Source of the DNA: Nitrosomonadales bacterium
GTDB taxonomy: Bacteria; Pseudomonadota; Gammaproteobacteria; Burkholderiales; Gallionellaceae
Assembly (NCBI GenBank): GCA_016199835.1
Contig: JACQFX010000051.1
Span: forward strand, 1-64,000
Length of the DNA: 64,000 bases
Reading direction: 5' to 3'
Position numbers and translations under genes: made by a program. Under the pieces are notes generated by a model that searched no databases, had not been told where the DNA came from, and saw nothing but the letters and a program-made list of their open reading frames with translations. Below, in pieces: positions 18,796-27,106 of this stretch (its first letter is position 1; the number at the start of each line of letters is the position of its first letter).

Positions 18796-19099
18796 ACAGC
18801 ACCTTCCCTTCCTTGAACGCCCAATACAACACGGTTCCAGGCACCTGGCTGCGGCGGGAAGCTTCGTAATCCGAATAGACCAGCACGTCCACGCCCGTGC
18901 CTACATCGCCTACCACCCGGTGCAGCCGGATCATTTCCTCAAATTTATTGTCCACCTCCGGTTCGATCACCATCAAATCCAGATCGGAATCCTCGGTCGC
19001 ATCGCCACGCGCATAAGAACCGAACAAGATCACCTTGCTCGGGCTGGCTGCCGCAACCAGTCTGGCGACGGCTTGCTGTATGGTGTTTTCGGAAATCAT
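18779..19099 (-). CDS. MNT nucleotidyltransferase (MntA-like)
   Basis: A 106-aa minimal nucleotidyltransferase with the family signature GSYARGDATEDSDLDL, including the paired aspartates of the active site, and a third aspartate in GVDVLVY. In HEPN/MNT toxin-antitoxin systems this protein adds AMP to the HEPN partner. It lies 7 bases downstream of trpS on the same strand and overlaps the HEPN gene, so the pair is embedded in a housekeeping operon. Confidence 0.88.
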   Translation of the reverse strand: MISENTIQQAVARLVAAASPSKVILFGSYARGDATEDSDLDLMVIEPEVDNKFEEMIRLHRVVGDVGTGVDVLVYSDYEASRRSQVPGTVLYWAFKEGKVLYDTRS

Positions 19100-19106
19100 C
19101 TGCGCT

Positions 19107-20309
19107 CTAGCTGTAACTCAGCCCCATCGCTTCGCGCACGTCGCGCATGGTGTCCTGCGCGAGCTTACGCGCCTTTTCGCAGCCGTCGGCGATGATATTG
19201 CGCACCAGCGTCGGGTCGTCGAGATATTGCTGGGCGCGTTCGCGCATCGGCTTCTGTTCTTCCAGCACGGCGGCGATCACCGGCTGTTTGCATTCGATGC
19301 AACCTATGCCTGCCGTGGTGCACCCCTGCTGCACCCAGCGTTTGGTGTCTTCATTGGAATACACCTGATGCAGTGCCCATACCGGACATTTTTCCGGAGT
19401 ACCACAGTCGGTGCGGCGCACGCGCGCGGGATCGGTGGGCATGGTGCGTATCTTCTTGCTCACGCTTTCCTCGCTCTCGCGCAGCGTGATGGTGTTGCCG
19501 TAGGATTTGGACATCTTCTGCCCGTCGAGTCCCGGCATTCTGGAAGCCGCAGTCAGCATGGCCTGCGGCTCGGACAATATCATCTTGCCGCTGCCTTCGA
19601 GATAGCCGAACAGACGCTCGCGGTCGCCCATGTTGAGATTCTGCTGCTCGTCGAGCAAGGCCTTGGCGGATTCCAGCGCCTCGCCGTCGCCCTGTTCCTG
19701 GAAGCGTGTGCGCAAATCGGCATACAGCTTGGCCTTCTTGCTGCCCAGCTTTTTCACCGCCGCCTCGGCCTTTTCCTCGAAGCCGATCTCGCGCCCGTAG
19801 ATGTGGTTGAAGCGGCGCGCAATCTCGCGCGTGAATTCGATGTGCGGCACCTGGTCTTCGCCTACCGGCACTTGCGTCGCGCGGTAGATCAGGATGTCCG
19901 CGCTTTGCAGCAGCGGATAACCGAGGAAACCGTAGGTGCTCAGATCTTTCTCGGAGAGTTTTTCCTGCTGATCCTTGTAGGTCGGCACGCGCTCCAGCCA
20001 GCCCAGCGGCGTGATCATCGAAAGCAGCAAATGCAACTCGGCATGCTCCGGCACCCGGCTCTGGATGAACAGCGTGGCATGCGCGGGATCAACGCCTGCG
20101 GCCAGCCAATCTATCACCATGTCCCACACGCTCTGCTCGATCACCTGCGGCGTGTCGTAATGCGTGGTCAGCGCGTGCCAGTCGGCCACAAAAAAGAAGC
20201 ACTCGAACTCGTGCTGCATCCGCACCCAGTTCTTCAGCACACCGTGGTAATGACCCAAATGCAAATCGCCCGTGGGGCGCATACCGGATAACACTCGTTC
20301 AGCAAACAT
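19107..20309 (-). CDS. trpS: Tryptophanyl-tRNA synthetase
   Basis: A 400-aa class I synthetase. The HIGH-type motif is DLHLGHY near residue 20 and the KMSKS motif is intact (GQKMSKSYGN). Four cysteines occur in CGTPEKC and GIGCIECKQP, a pattern seen in the longer betaproteobacterial TrpS form. It starts 16 bases after the M50 protease stop. Confidence 0.97.
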   Translation of the reverse strand: MFAERVLSGMRPTGDLHLGHYHGVLKNWVRMQHEFECFFFVADWHALTTHYDTPQVIEQSVWDMVIDWLAAGVDPAHATLFIQSRVPEHAELHLLLSMITPLGWLERVPTYKDQQEKLSEKDLSTYGFLGYPLLQSADILIYRATQVPVGEDQVPHIEFTREIARRFNHIYGREIGFEEKAEAAVKKLGSKKAKLYADLRTRFQEQGDGEALESAKALLDEQQNLNMGDRERLFGYLEGSGKMILSEPQAMLTAASRMPGLDGQKMSKSYGNTITLRESEESVSKKIRTMPTDPARVRRTDCGTPEKCPVWALHQVYSNEDTKRWVQQGCTTAGIGCIECKQPVIAAVLEEQKPMRERAQQYLDDPTLVRNIIADGCEKARKLAQDTMRDVREAMGLSYS

Positions 20310-20325
20310 AATTCCAGACCCGGAT

Positions 20326-20967
20326 TTAAAAGATGAAGTTTATCAGTTGCGTCAGCCCCGACACCATGGGCATCAACACCCAGCCCAGCAACGGCGTCAT
20401 CGCCAGAAAAATCAGGATGAACATGCCGTAAGGTTCTATCCGCGACAGCGTGAACGCCTGCCGGTGCGGCAACAGGCTGACTGCGACGCGCCCGCCATCC
20501 AGCGGCGGCAAAGGCAGCATGTTCAGCGCGATCAGGATGACGTTGATCCTGATCCCGATCTGCGCCATGCCCAGCAAGGGTTCGGCAAAATAATTGCCCG
20601 GCAGCAGCCACGCCAGCTTCGCCACCCCGGCCCAGCAAAATGCCATGAATAGATTGGAGGCCGGCCCGGCCAGCGCCACCCACAACATGTCTTTCTTGGG
20701 ATGGCGCAACATGCCGAAATTCACCGGCACCGGCTTGGCCCAGCCGAACAGAATGCCGCCCAGCCACAGAGTCAGCATGGGCAGCAGGATGGTGCCGACC
20801 ATGTCTATGTGATGGATGGGATTGAGGCTGATGCGCCCCGCGCGCTGCGCCGTCATGTCGCCGAAGTAGCGCGCCACATAGCCGTGCGCCGCCTCATGCA
20901 CGGTGATCGCAAACAGGATAGGGAGCGCCGCGATGGCGATAGTTTGTATCAGTTGGTCAAAATTCAT
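20326..20967 (-). CDS. Site-2-protease-family M50 metallopeptidase
   Basis: A 213-aa integral membrane protein with the zinc motif HEAAH at about 23-27 and the second metal motif LPLPPLDGG around 155. Five or six hydrophobic segments are seen. It lacks PDZ domains, unlike RseP encoded later in the window, so its substrate is unknown. It overlaps the YciO-like gene by ATGA and precedes trpS, an arrangement common in betaproteobacteria. Confidence 0.9.
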   Translation of the reverse strand: MNFDQLIQTIAIAALPILFAITVHEAAHGYVARYFGDMTAQRAGRISLNPIHHIDMVGTILLPMLTLWLGGILFGWAKPVPVNFGMLRHPKKDMLWVALAGPASNLFMAFCWAGVAKLAWLLPGNYFAEPLLGMAQIGIRINVILIALNMLPLPPLDGGRVAVSLLPHRQAFTLSRIEPYGMFILIFLAMTPLLGWVLMPMVSGLTQLINFIF

Positions 20968-21593
20968 TCTTCTATTCCGAAATGCGCCACCGCCCCCTTG
21001 CCGCGCCGCAACAACACCGGGGTGTCACCGGTCAGATCCAGTACCGTGGTCGAGTCCAATCCGACCGCGCCGCTATCCAGTATCAGGTCGAGTTGCGTAT
21101 CGAGGCGTTCGCGTATCTCTTCCGCATCGTTCAGCGCATGCTCTTCGCCCGGCAGGACCAGCGTGGAACTCAGCAAAGGCTCGCCCAATTCTTCCAGCAA
21201 TGCCAGCGCCACCGAATGATCCGGGATACGGATGCCGACGGTGTTGCGCTTGGGATGCTGCAAGCGCCTCGGTACTTCGCGTGTGGCATCAAGGATGAAA
21301 GTATAACTGCCCGGCGTGTTGTTCTTGAGCAAACGGAACTGCACGTTGTCCACGCGCGCATAGTGCGCCAGCTCGGACAGGTCGCGGCACATCAGCGTCA
21401 TGTAGTGATCGTCATCCACGCCGCGTATGCGCCGTATGCGCGCCACCGCATCCTTGTCGCCGAGATGACAGCCCAGCGCGTAGCAGGAATCGGTGGGGTA
21501 GGCGATCACCGCACCAGCGCGCACCAGCGCGGCGGCCTGCTTGATCAGGCGCGCCTGCGGGTTGTCTGAATAGATTGTGAAAAATTGTGCCAT
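20964..21593 (-). CDS. YciO/Sua5/YrdC-family protein
   Basis: A 209-aa protein of the L-threonylcarbamoyladenylate synthase superfamily, which makes the precursor of tRNA t6A37. Motifs include AGAVIAYPTDSCYALGC and NTVGIRIPDH. The length and sequence fit the YciO branch rather than TsaC, so a role in t6A synthesis is uncertain. It heads the yciO-M50-trpS cluster. Confidence 0.88.
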   Translation of the reverse strand: MAQFFTIYSDNPQARLIKQAAALVRAGAVIAYPTDSCYALGCHLGDKDAVARIRRIRGVDDDHYMTLMCRDLSELAHYARVDNVQFRLLKNNTPGSYTFILDATREVPRRLQHPKRNTVGIRIPDHSVALALLEELGEPLLSSTLVLPGEEHALNDAEEIRERLDTQLDLILDSGAVGLDSTTVLDLTGDTPVLLRRGKGAVAHFGIEE

Positions 21594-21650
21594 TTAGTTT
21601 CTGTATAACTTCACTCTTTGTAAATTTTGAATGCGGCAAATCCGTAACCG

Positions 21651-21693
21651 CAGGGTGGACTACGCCCACCATGTCGGGCGTAGCCCGACCTAC
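21651..21693. repeat. GTAGGTCGGGC-type palindromic intergenic repeat, copy 1
   Basis: On the minus strand this begins GTAGGTCGGGCTACGCCCGA, followed by a second hairpin half GGTGGGCG...CCACC. The first 21 bases recur exactly at 53522-53542. It lies between yciO and the PHP phosphatase gene. It is a dispersed palindromic repeat, probably folding in RNA. Confidence 0.75.
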
Positions 21694-21696
21694 ATT

Positions 21697-22554
21697 TTAT
21701 GTTTTTGTTTCCCACGCTGACCATACCGGCTGGCAATCCAGCGGAAGGTCGGGCAAACGCCCGAGGTCGCGGTAACTTTCGCCCGGCCCGTGAAAATCCG
21801 AACCGCATGAAGCGAGTAAACCGAATTCCTTTGCGTAGCGCGCGAACTCGGCGTATTGCTCCGGCGTGTGGCTGCCGCTCACCACTTCTATGCCGCGCCC
21901 GCCCAGCTCGACAAATTCGCGCAGCAATTCGCGCAATGTCGTGCTGCCCATCTTCTTGCGTCCCGCCATATAACGCCCCGGATGCGCCAGCACGGCAACC
22001 CCGCCGCTGCCGTTTATCCAGCTCACCGCGTCCGCCAGGTTCGCCCATTGATGCGGCACATAACCCGGCTTGCCTTTGACCAGGTAATTCTTGAACACGC
22101 TGCGCACATCCTTGCAGTGGCCGCTCTCCACCAGAAAACGCGCAAAGTGCGTGCGCCCTATCATCTCGCGATTGCCTGCAAAATGATAAGCGCCAGCCAA
22201 TGCACCGCCGATGCCGATCCGCGCCAGTGCATCCGCCATCAGTTGCGCGCGCGCGCCGCGTCCGTCGCGTATACCCTGCAAGCCGGTAACCAGCGGCGGG
22301 TAGGCGGGATCGATATGCAAACCGACGATATGCAGCGTGTGGCTGCGCCAGCTCACCGATATTTCCACACCATTGATGAAGCGCATGCCATGTTGCGCAG
22401 CGGCCGCCGCCGCCTCGGCCAGGCCGCTGACGCCATCGTGATCGGTCAGCGCAAGCATCTTCACGCCGCGTTCCGCCGCGCGCGCCACCAGCTCGGTGGG
22501 CGGCAGCAAACCATCCGACACGGTGGAATGGCAATGCAGGTCGTAATCCAGCAT
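21697..22554 (-). CDS. PHP-domain phosphoesterase (RNase AM / 3',5'-nucleoside bisphosphate phosphatase)
   Basis: A 285-aa PHP metal-dependent hydrolase. It starts with DLHCHSTVSDG (metal histidines) and continues with LALTDHDG and GVEIS; a late SDFHGPG supplies further ligands. Relatives such as E. coli YciV remove 3' phosphates from nucleoside bisphosphates and trim RNA 5' ends. Its ATG overlaps the rnfH stop by one base. Confidence 0.88.
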   Translation of the reverse strand: MLDYDLHCHSTVSDGLLPPTELVARAAERGVKMLALTDHDGVSGLAEAAAAAAQHGMRFINGVEISVSWRSHTLHIVGLHIDPAYPPLVTGLQGIRDGRGARAQLMADALARIGIGGALAGAYHFAGNREMIGRTHFARFLVESGHCKDVRSVFKNYLVKGKPGYVPHQWANLADAVSWINGSGGVAVLAHPGRYMAGRKKMGSTTLRELLREFVELGGRGIEVVSGSHTPEQYAEFARYAKEFGLLASCGSDFHGPGESYRDLGRLPDLPLDCQPVWSAWETKT

Positions 22555-22865
22555 CAGGTTTCGCCGCCGCCCTTCTTCATTGCCTTGCCCTCCATCGCCC
22601 GCTGGCGGCGCACCTCCTTGGGATCGGCGATGAGCGGACGGTATAACTCGATGCGGTCCTTGTCGCGCAACACCGCGTCGGCGCGGCTCAGCTTGCCGTA
22701 GATGCCAAACCTGCTTGTGGGCAGATCTATCTCCGGATGTATTTTCAGCACCCCGGAAAGATTGATCGCCTCGGCCAATGTGCAGCCTTGTGCCACCAGC
22801 ACCGGGAACAGCATCTGCTCCTGCGGCAGCGCATACACCACTTCAATGTTGATCTTGTCACCCAT
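22554..22865 (-). CDS. rnfH: RnfH-family ubiquitin-like protein
   Basis: A 103-aa beta-grasp protein (UPF0125) with INIEVVYALPQEQ and RVEIYRPL-type (here RIELYRPLIADPKE) ends. Its function is unclear; it is habitually encoded after ratA. ATG at 22865 (MGDKINIEVV) is preferred over a frame start 36 bases upstream; it overlaps ratA by 8 bases. Confidence 0.88.
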   Translation of the reverse strand: MGDKINIEVVYALPQEQMLFPVLVAQGCTLAEAINLSGVLKIHPEIDLPTSRFGIYGKLSRADAVLRDKDRIELYRPLIADPKEVRRQRAMEGKAMKKGGGET

Positions 22866-23289
22866 AAATTTTCTCGGCGCGGTGGACGAATGCATCCACA
22901 AAACTGTTGGCGATGTAATGAAACACCGGGCCGAATACTTTCTCCAGCAACTTGCTGGAGAACTCGTAATGCAAGCGGAATTCTATTTTACAGGCAGAAT
23001 CGGAAAGGGGCATGAAATGCCAGGCCCCATCCAGATGCTGGAACGGCCCATCCTTCAGCATAATGTCTATACGCTGCGGCGCATGGCGTACGTTCTCCGT
23101 GGTGAAACTCTGTTTGATGTGGTGATAATTGATGTGCACCGTCGCATGCACCGTATCGCCGTCCACCGCAGTAACACTGGAGCCGCCGCACCACGGCAGG
23201 AACTGCGGATAATCCAGCACATTATCCACCAGCGCAAACATGCGCTCCGCGCTATAAGGAACCAACATCGTCTTCTCGACTGTCGCCAT
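22858..23289 (-). CDS. ratA: RatA-type START/SRPBCC protein
   Basis: A 143-aa coenzyme-Q-binding-like SRPBCC protein, starting MATVEKTMLVPYSAERMF, as in RatA/PasT. In E. coli it has been described as a ribosome-association toxin; a role in ubiquinone handling is the alternative. It is divergent from smpB, the standard arrangement in proteobacteria. ATG at 23289 fits the family better than the longer frame. Confidence 0.9.
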   Translation of the reverse strand: MATVEKTMLVPYSAERMFALVDNVLDYPQFLPWCGGSSVTAVDGDTVHATVHINYHHIKQSFTTENVRHAPQRIDIMLKDGPFQHLDGAWHFMPLSDSACKIEFRLHYEFSSKLLEKVFGPVFHYIANSFVDAFVHRAEKIYG

Positions 23290-23367
23290 CTCGAATCCGG
23301 CTACCAAACCTAACGGGCATGGCAATAATGCCTTCCCTGAAAAAAAAACTCCATGCCCGCCCCCCTC

Positions 23368-23404
23368 TCTCCATCTCTCCCCCTGAGGGGGAGAGGGGCA
23401 ATGG
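23368..23404. repeat. CTCTCCCC-CTGA palindromic repeat
   Basis: CTCTCCCC (23375-23382) pairs with GGGGAGAG (23388-23395) around a loop beginning CTGA, and is followed by GGGCAA. The repeat inside nuoG at 63308-63332 has the same layout (CCTTCCCC, CTGA loop, GGGGAAGG, then GGGCAA). Here it lies between ratA and smpB. Confidence 0.75.
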
Positions 23405-23430
23405 CTCGCTGCGCGAGTTTCACGTTAATA

Positions 23431-23440
23431 CTGGTAGAAT
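23431..23440 (+). promoter_or_regulatory. Extended -10 element before smpB
   Basis: TGGTAGAAT, an extended -10 box, lies about 10 bases before the smpB start. No clear -35 is seen. If used, the smpB leader would be very short. Confidence 0.3.
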
Positions 23441-23449
23441 ATACGAGAT

Positions 23450-23899
23450 ATGAGCATCATCCAAAACAAAAAAGCATTCCACGACTTCTTCATCGAAGAC
23501 CGCTATGAGGCCGGCATCGTGCTGCAAGGCTGGGAAGTCAAGGCCATCCGCGCCGGACGCGCCAACCTCAAGGAAGCCTATGTCCTGATAAAGGACGGCG
23601 AGCTCTACCTGTTCGGCTCCCACATCAGCCCGCTCACCGCCGCCTCCACGCACATCCTGCCCGAGCCAGTACGCACGAGAAAACTATTGCTGCACGCGGC
23701 GGAAATCAACAAGCTTATCGGCAAAGTGCAACGCGCCGGATACACCTTGATGCCGCTGGATATGCATTACAAAGGCGGACGCGTCAAACTGGACATCGGC
23801 CTAGCCAAAGGCAAAAAGGAACACGACAAACGGGCCACGGAAAAGGAACGAGAGAGCAAGCGTGAAGCCGCCCAGGCCATGAAAAAGGAAAGGCGCTAA
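23450..23899 (+). CDS. smpB: SsrA-binding protein (trans-translation)
   Basis: A 149-aa SmpB, which carries tmRNA to stalled ribosomes. The core runs from [21 protein letters not shown], an OB-fold, to the lysine/arginine-rich C-terminal tail that enters the mRNA channel. The last codons (K-K-E-R-R-stop) are present twice: a second copy of the final 74 bases lies at 23974-24047. The ssrA gene itself is not in the window. Confidence 0.97.
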   Translation: MSIIQNKKAFHDFFIEDRYEAGIVLQGWEVKAIRAGRANLKEAYVLIKDGELYLFGSHISPLTAASTHILPEPVRTRKLLLHAAEINKLIGKVQRAGYTLMPLDMHYKGGRVKLDIGLAKGKKEHDKRATEKERESKREAAQAMKKERR

Positions 23900-24047
23900 T
23901 GTGCAGCCCGTTTGCGGCGAAGGCTAACATGAGCATGGCGAATGTTAAGCGCGCAACGCGCGCGGCCATAGCCACAAACGGGCCACGGAAAAGGAACGAG
24001 AGAGCAAGCGTGAAGCCGCCCAGGCCATGAAGAAAGAACGCCGCTAA
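23900..24047. repeat. Palindromic element plus duplicate of the smpB 3' end
   Basis: A 74-base spacer (23900-23973) is followed by a second copy of the smpB end (23974-24047, matching 23826-23899). The first 56 bases are identical; the last codons differ only synonymously (AAA AAG GAA AGG CGC against AAG AAA GAA CGC CGC). The spacer contains GCTAACAT/ATGTTAAGC and outer arms GCCCGTTTG (23906-23914) / CAAACGGGC (23975-23983). Read on the minus strand, its core matches the element between nuoC and nuoD. The second copy has no start codon and is not a gene. Confidence 0.85.
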
Positions 24048-24056
24048 CGACTCTCC

Positions 24057-24590
24057 ATGATTGAAGTCATCATCCTCGCCATCGCCCTCAGCATGGATGC
24101 CTTCGCTGTCTCCATCGGCCTCGGCGCAAAAGAAAACTCGCCGGGGCTGGCATTGAAAGCCGGCCTGTTCTTCGGCATCTTCCAGGCCCTGATGCCCTTC
24201 ATCGGTTATGCGGGCGGCAAAGGCGTACTGGGCTGGATCGAGGCCTACTCCCACTGGATCGCGTTCGGCCTGCTGCTGCTCATCGGCGTCAAGATGATCT
24301 ACGAGAGCTTGCAGGAAGGCGTGGAAGAAGACATCGCCGCCGTTACCAACAAGATGATGCTGATCCTCGCCATCGCCACCAGCGTGGACGCGATGGCCGC
24401 CGGATTCAGCCTCACGCTGCTCGACGCCAATCCCTATGTCGCGTGCCTGGTCATCGGCATCACGACTTTCGCATTCAGTTGGAGCGGCGTCATCATAGGC
24501 CGACGCAGCGGCACCTGGCTGGAGAGCAAGGCCGAGATATTCGGCGGCGTGGTGCTGGTGCTGATGGGATTCAAGTTCCTGTTGTTCTAA
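24057..24590 (+). CDS. mntP: Manganese efflux pump
   Basis: A 177-aa, six-helix membrane protein of the MntP (former DUF204) family, exporting Mn2+. The paired motifs [14 protein letters not shown] and [13 protein letters not shown], each with an acidic residue needed for transport, are intact. In E. coli mntP is controlled by MntR and a yybP-ykoY riboswitch. Here the gap to the repeat element is only 9 bases, so no riboswitch fits directly upstream. Confidence 0.95.
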   Translation: MIEVIILAIALSMDAFAVSIGLGAKENSPGLALKAGLFFGIFQALMPFIGYAGGKGVLGWIEAYSHWIAFGLLLLIGVKMIYESLQEGVEEDIAAVTNKMMLILAIATSVDAMAAGFSLTLLDANPYVACLVIGITTFAFSWSGVIIGRRSGTWLESKAEIFGGVVLVLMGFKFLLF

Positions 24591-24603
24591 AACCGGATCG
24601 AGC

Positions 24604-24801
24604 ATGCGCCACAACGAACCCCATTCCGCCACTGCCTGCCCAGATTGCGGCGCAGACAACCACTGCACACTGGACGCAAACTGCTGGTGCATGTCCAAAC
24701 CACGAACCGGCATACTTCCCGAAGAAGGCGCATGCAAATGCGAACGCTGTTTCGCCAGGGATGTCGAGCCGGTCACGCAACCCGCAAACAAGGCATGCTA
24801 G
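24604..24801 (+). CDS. Cysteine-rich CWC-family protein
   Basis: A 65-aa protein with the CWC pattern: CPDCGADNHC, then CWC, then CKCERC, nine cysteines in all including the C-terminal one. It probably binds zinc. Its function is unknown. It starts 13 bases after mntP and overlaps the SemiSWEET gene by 7 bases, so it belongs to the same transcript. Confidence 0.82.
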   Translation: MRHNEPHSATACPDCGADNHCTLDANCWCMSKPRTGILPEEGACKCERCFARDVEPVTQPANKAC

Positions 24802-25049
24802 CCTCCGACTGGACAGGCAGCATCGCCGCCGCGCTCACCACTCTGGCCTTCGTTCCGCAAGTATGGCAAGTCCTGCGCACCCGCCACACGCACGACATCT
24901 CTTTAGGCATGTACGCCACCTTCACCTGCGGTGTGGCAATGTGGCTGGCGTATGGAATATTGCTGATCTCGTGGCCCATCATCATCGCCAACGGCATCAC
25001 CTTGCTGCTCGCGGGAACGGTGCTGGTAATGAAAATTCGATTGGGCTGA
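24795..25049 (+). CDS. SemiSWEET / PQ-loop transporter
   Basis: An 84-aa protein with three transmembrane helices and the PQ motif in LAFVPQVWQVLRTR. Bacterial SemiSWEETs work as dimers and move sugars down a gradient; the substrate is not readable. The open frame is longer, but ATG at 24795 gives the family start and overlaps the CWC stop. Confidence 0.88.
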   Translation: MLASDWTGSIAAALTTLAFVPQVWQVLRTRHTHDISLGMYATFTCGVAMWLAYGILLISWPIIIANGITLLLAGTVLVMKIRLG

Positions 25050-25215
25050 CCGGCCATCTCAAAATAGTTGCCGACTGACGGTTCGCCATTTACTTGCGCG
25101 GTAAGGATAATCGAGAATCGGCCCCGCGCAACAAAGGCAAGACTGTCACATGACGGGAGCGCAAAATTTCCGCTCTACGGGATACTCACTAAACGTCTCC
25201 TGGAATTTCTCTGCG

Positions 25216-26520
25216 ATGGATAAAATAGGCAAGTACGAAATCATCAAGGAACTCGGTAGCGGCGCGACCAGCACCGTGTATCTGGCGCTTGATCCTTTCA
25301 GCAACCAGCAGGTTGCGATCAAGCGGTTCAACGTGAATGCCCAGCAGGATGCAAACCTTGCAAAGGCCCAGCGCAGGCTGATGATGACTGAGGCATCGCT
25401 GGCCGGGACGCTGTCCCATCCGCATATCGTTAAAATATTTGATGCCGTGCTGGACGGAGCTGAGGATTACCTGGTGATGGAATATGTGGAGGGAGAGACT
25501 CTCGAACGCCACGCTGAAATCGATCACCTGCTACCGTTGAACACGGTGGCAGAAATTATTTACAAATGCTGCAAGGCCCTGGAGTATGCGCAACATCAGG
25601 GGGTAATTCATCGCGACATCAAGCCTGCCAATATCCTGCTGTGCGGGCAGTACGACATCAAAATATCGGATTTCGGCTCAGCGCTCCTCACCAGCCGCCA
25701 GACAACCCAGATCAGCGGCGTGGGTTCGCCCGCCTATATGTCGCCCGAGCAGATTCAGGAGAAAGCGTTGACTTGCCAGACTGACATCTATTCGCTGGGT
25801 GTAACAATGTACAAGATGCTTGCCGGCAAGCTGCCTTTTGATGCCGGCAACAACTATAGTTTGATTTACCAGATCATGAATATAGAGCCGCCCCCTGTCA
25901 GCGCCTATCGCCCGGAAACGCCGCCCGAGCTGGATGCCATCGTGCAGCGCGCCATGCAGAAGGATCTGTCGCAGCGCTACCAGACGTGGGACGAGTTCGC
26001 GCAAGACCTGGTGAATTTCTTCAGCCGCAACGTGGCGGACCATGCGGAAAAAATATTCGACACGGAGAAATTCGAAGCCCTGAGCTCATTGGGGTTCTTC
26101 AGAAATTTCAGCGATGTCGAATTATGGGAAGTGCTGCGCTTAAGCCAGTGGCGCAAGGCGCAGCAGGATGAGCGCATCATCAGCGAGGGCGAGGAAGGTC
26201 ATTCATTCTTTATTTTGGCCAGCGGCACGGTCAAGGTGCTCAAGCAGGGACGCCTGTTGAGTGTGCTGCACAAAGGCGATTGCTTTGGCGAGATGGCGCA
26301 TCTTTCCGAACATGAGTCCACGCGTTCCACGGACGTGGTGGCAAAAACAGAAACGACCCTGATCGAAATCTGCCCGGATGTGCTGGAAAAATCTTCGACA
26401 GGATGCCGCTACCAATTCGACCGTTCCTTCTTGCGCATGCTGGCAAAACGTCTCACTGTTTCAAACACCCGAATCTCTTATCTCCTGAATGACCAGGAGA
26501 ACGCTGGTGGTATAAACTAG
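25216..26520 (+). CDS. Ser/Thr protein kinase fused to a cNMP-binding domain
   Basis: A 434-aa Hanks-type kinase. The glycine loop is GSGATSTVYLA, the ATP lysine is K36 (VAIKRF), the catalytic loop HRDIKPANIL is near 132 and DFG is present (ISDFGSAL). The activation segment ends MSPEQI. After about residue 270 a Crp-type cNMP-binding domain follows (about 295-410), with a phosphate-binding-type segment CFGEMAHLSEHESTRST. No membrane segment is seen, unlike PknB-type kinases. A start at 25150 is also possible and has AAGG upstream; 25216 gives the family N terminus MDKIGKYEI. Confidence 0.88.
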   Translation: MDKIGKYEIIKELGSGATSTVYLALDPFSNQQVAIKRFNVNAQQDANLAKAQRRLMMTEASLAGTLSHPHIVKIFDAVLDGAEDYLVMEYVEGETLERHAEIDHLLPLNTVAEIIYKCCKALEYAQHQGVIHRDIKPANILLCGQYDIKISDFGSALLTSRQTTQISGVGSPAYMSPEQIQEKALTCQTDIYSLGVTMYKMLAGKLPFDAGNNYSLIYQIMNIEPPPVSAYRPETPPELDAIVQRAMQKDLSQRYQTWDEFAQDLVNFFSRNVADHAEKIFDTEKFEALSSLGFFRNFSDVELWEVLRLSQWRKAQQDERIISEGEEGHSFFILASGTVKVLKQGRLLSVLHKGDCFGEMAHLSEHESTRSTDVVAKTETTLIEICPDVLEKSSTGCRYQFDRSFLRMLAKRLTVSNTRISYLLNDQENAGGIN

Positions 26521-26566
26521 CAATGCGGGGTTGTTGAGTGGATATAGGCAAGAGAGGAGAAATGGC

Positions 26567-26773
26567 ATGAGTACCGCCGAAGTGATAGAGCAGGCATTAA
26601 GCCTGAAGGCTTCAGATCGTTATTTGCTGCTGGAGCTGTTGCATACCAGTCTGGATAAGCCCGATCCTGAAATTGATCGTGTATGGCAGGAAGAAGCTTT
26701 GCGCAGAGTAAAAGCCTACGATGAGGGACGGCTGGAAACAGTTTCGATGGAAGAAGCGTTCAGGGATTTATAG
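26567..26773 (+). CDS. Addiction-module antitoxin (ParE-partner family)
   Basis: A 68-aa protein of the 'putative addiction module component' family: AEVIEQALSLKASDRYLLLELLHTSL and the DRVWQEEALRRVKAYDEGR motif. GAGGAG precedes ATG at 26567. It is followed by a one-base overlap with a truncated ParE-like toxin, so the antitoxin may now be without a working partner. Confidence 0.82.
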   Translation: MSTAEVIEQALSLKASDRYLLLELLHTSLDKPDPEIDRVWQEEALRRVKAYDEGRLETVSMEEAFRDL

Positions 26774-26937
26774 TGCAACTGATTTTCTTAACCCTTGCCC
26801 GCGACGAGATGGCAGAGGCAAAGCGTTTTTACAATCGGCAGCAACAGGGATTGGGCGAGTCTTTCAAGCGCGAGGCGGAAGCTGCTGCCAAGCTGATTCA
26901 GGAACGCCCGCTTAACGTTGGCTTGTTCCTTGCATGA
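26773..26937 (+). pseudogene. Truncated ParE/RelE-type toxin
   Basis: From a GTG overlapping the antitoxin stop, 54 codons read VQLIFLTLARDEMAEAKRFY and then an ESFKREAEAAAKLIQERP helix, as in ParE toxins. A stop follows at 26935. The C-terminal beta-strands that carry the active surface in this family (the RRFP-type segment) are missing, and no other frame downstream restores them clearly. It is probably inactive. Confidence 0.7.
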
Positions 26938-27106
26938 ACGTTCAGGGAAGTTTCTTGATGCGATTTTTAAATTCATTCCAGACCCTGACAATCGGAAACC
27001 GCATTGAATTTACGACCATCTGAAAGCTCACAAATAGAGCAAATCTACTATGACCGCTGTGGGTCGTACTGGGACATCCACTTTCTGACAGCGCCTGCCT
27101 GGCCGA
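26938..27106. other. Gene-free stretch after the broken toxin
   Basis: Short broken frames only. It probably contains decayed remains of the toxin gene. No hairpin with a T-run is seen for the pilL transcript arriving from the other side. Confidence 0.4.
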
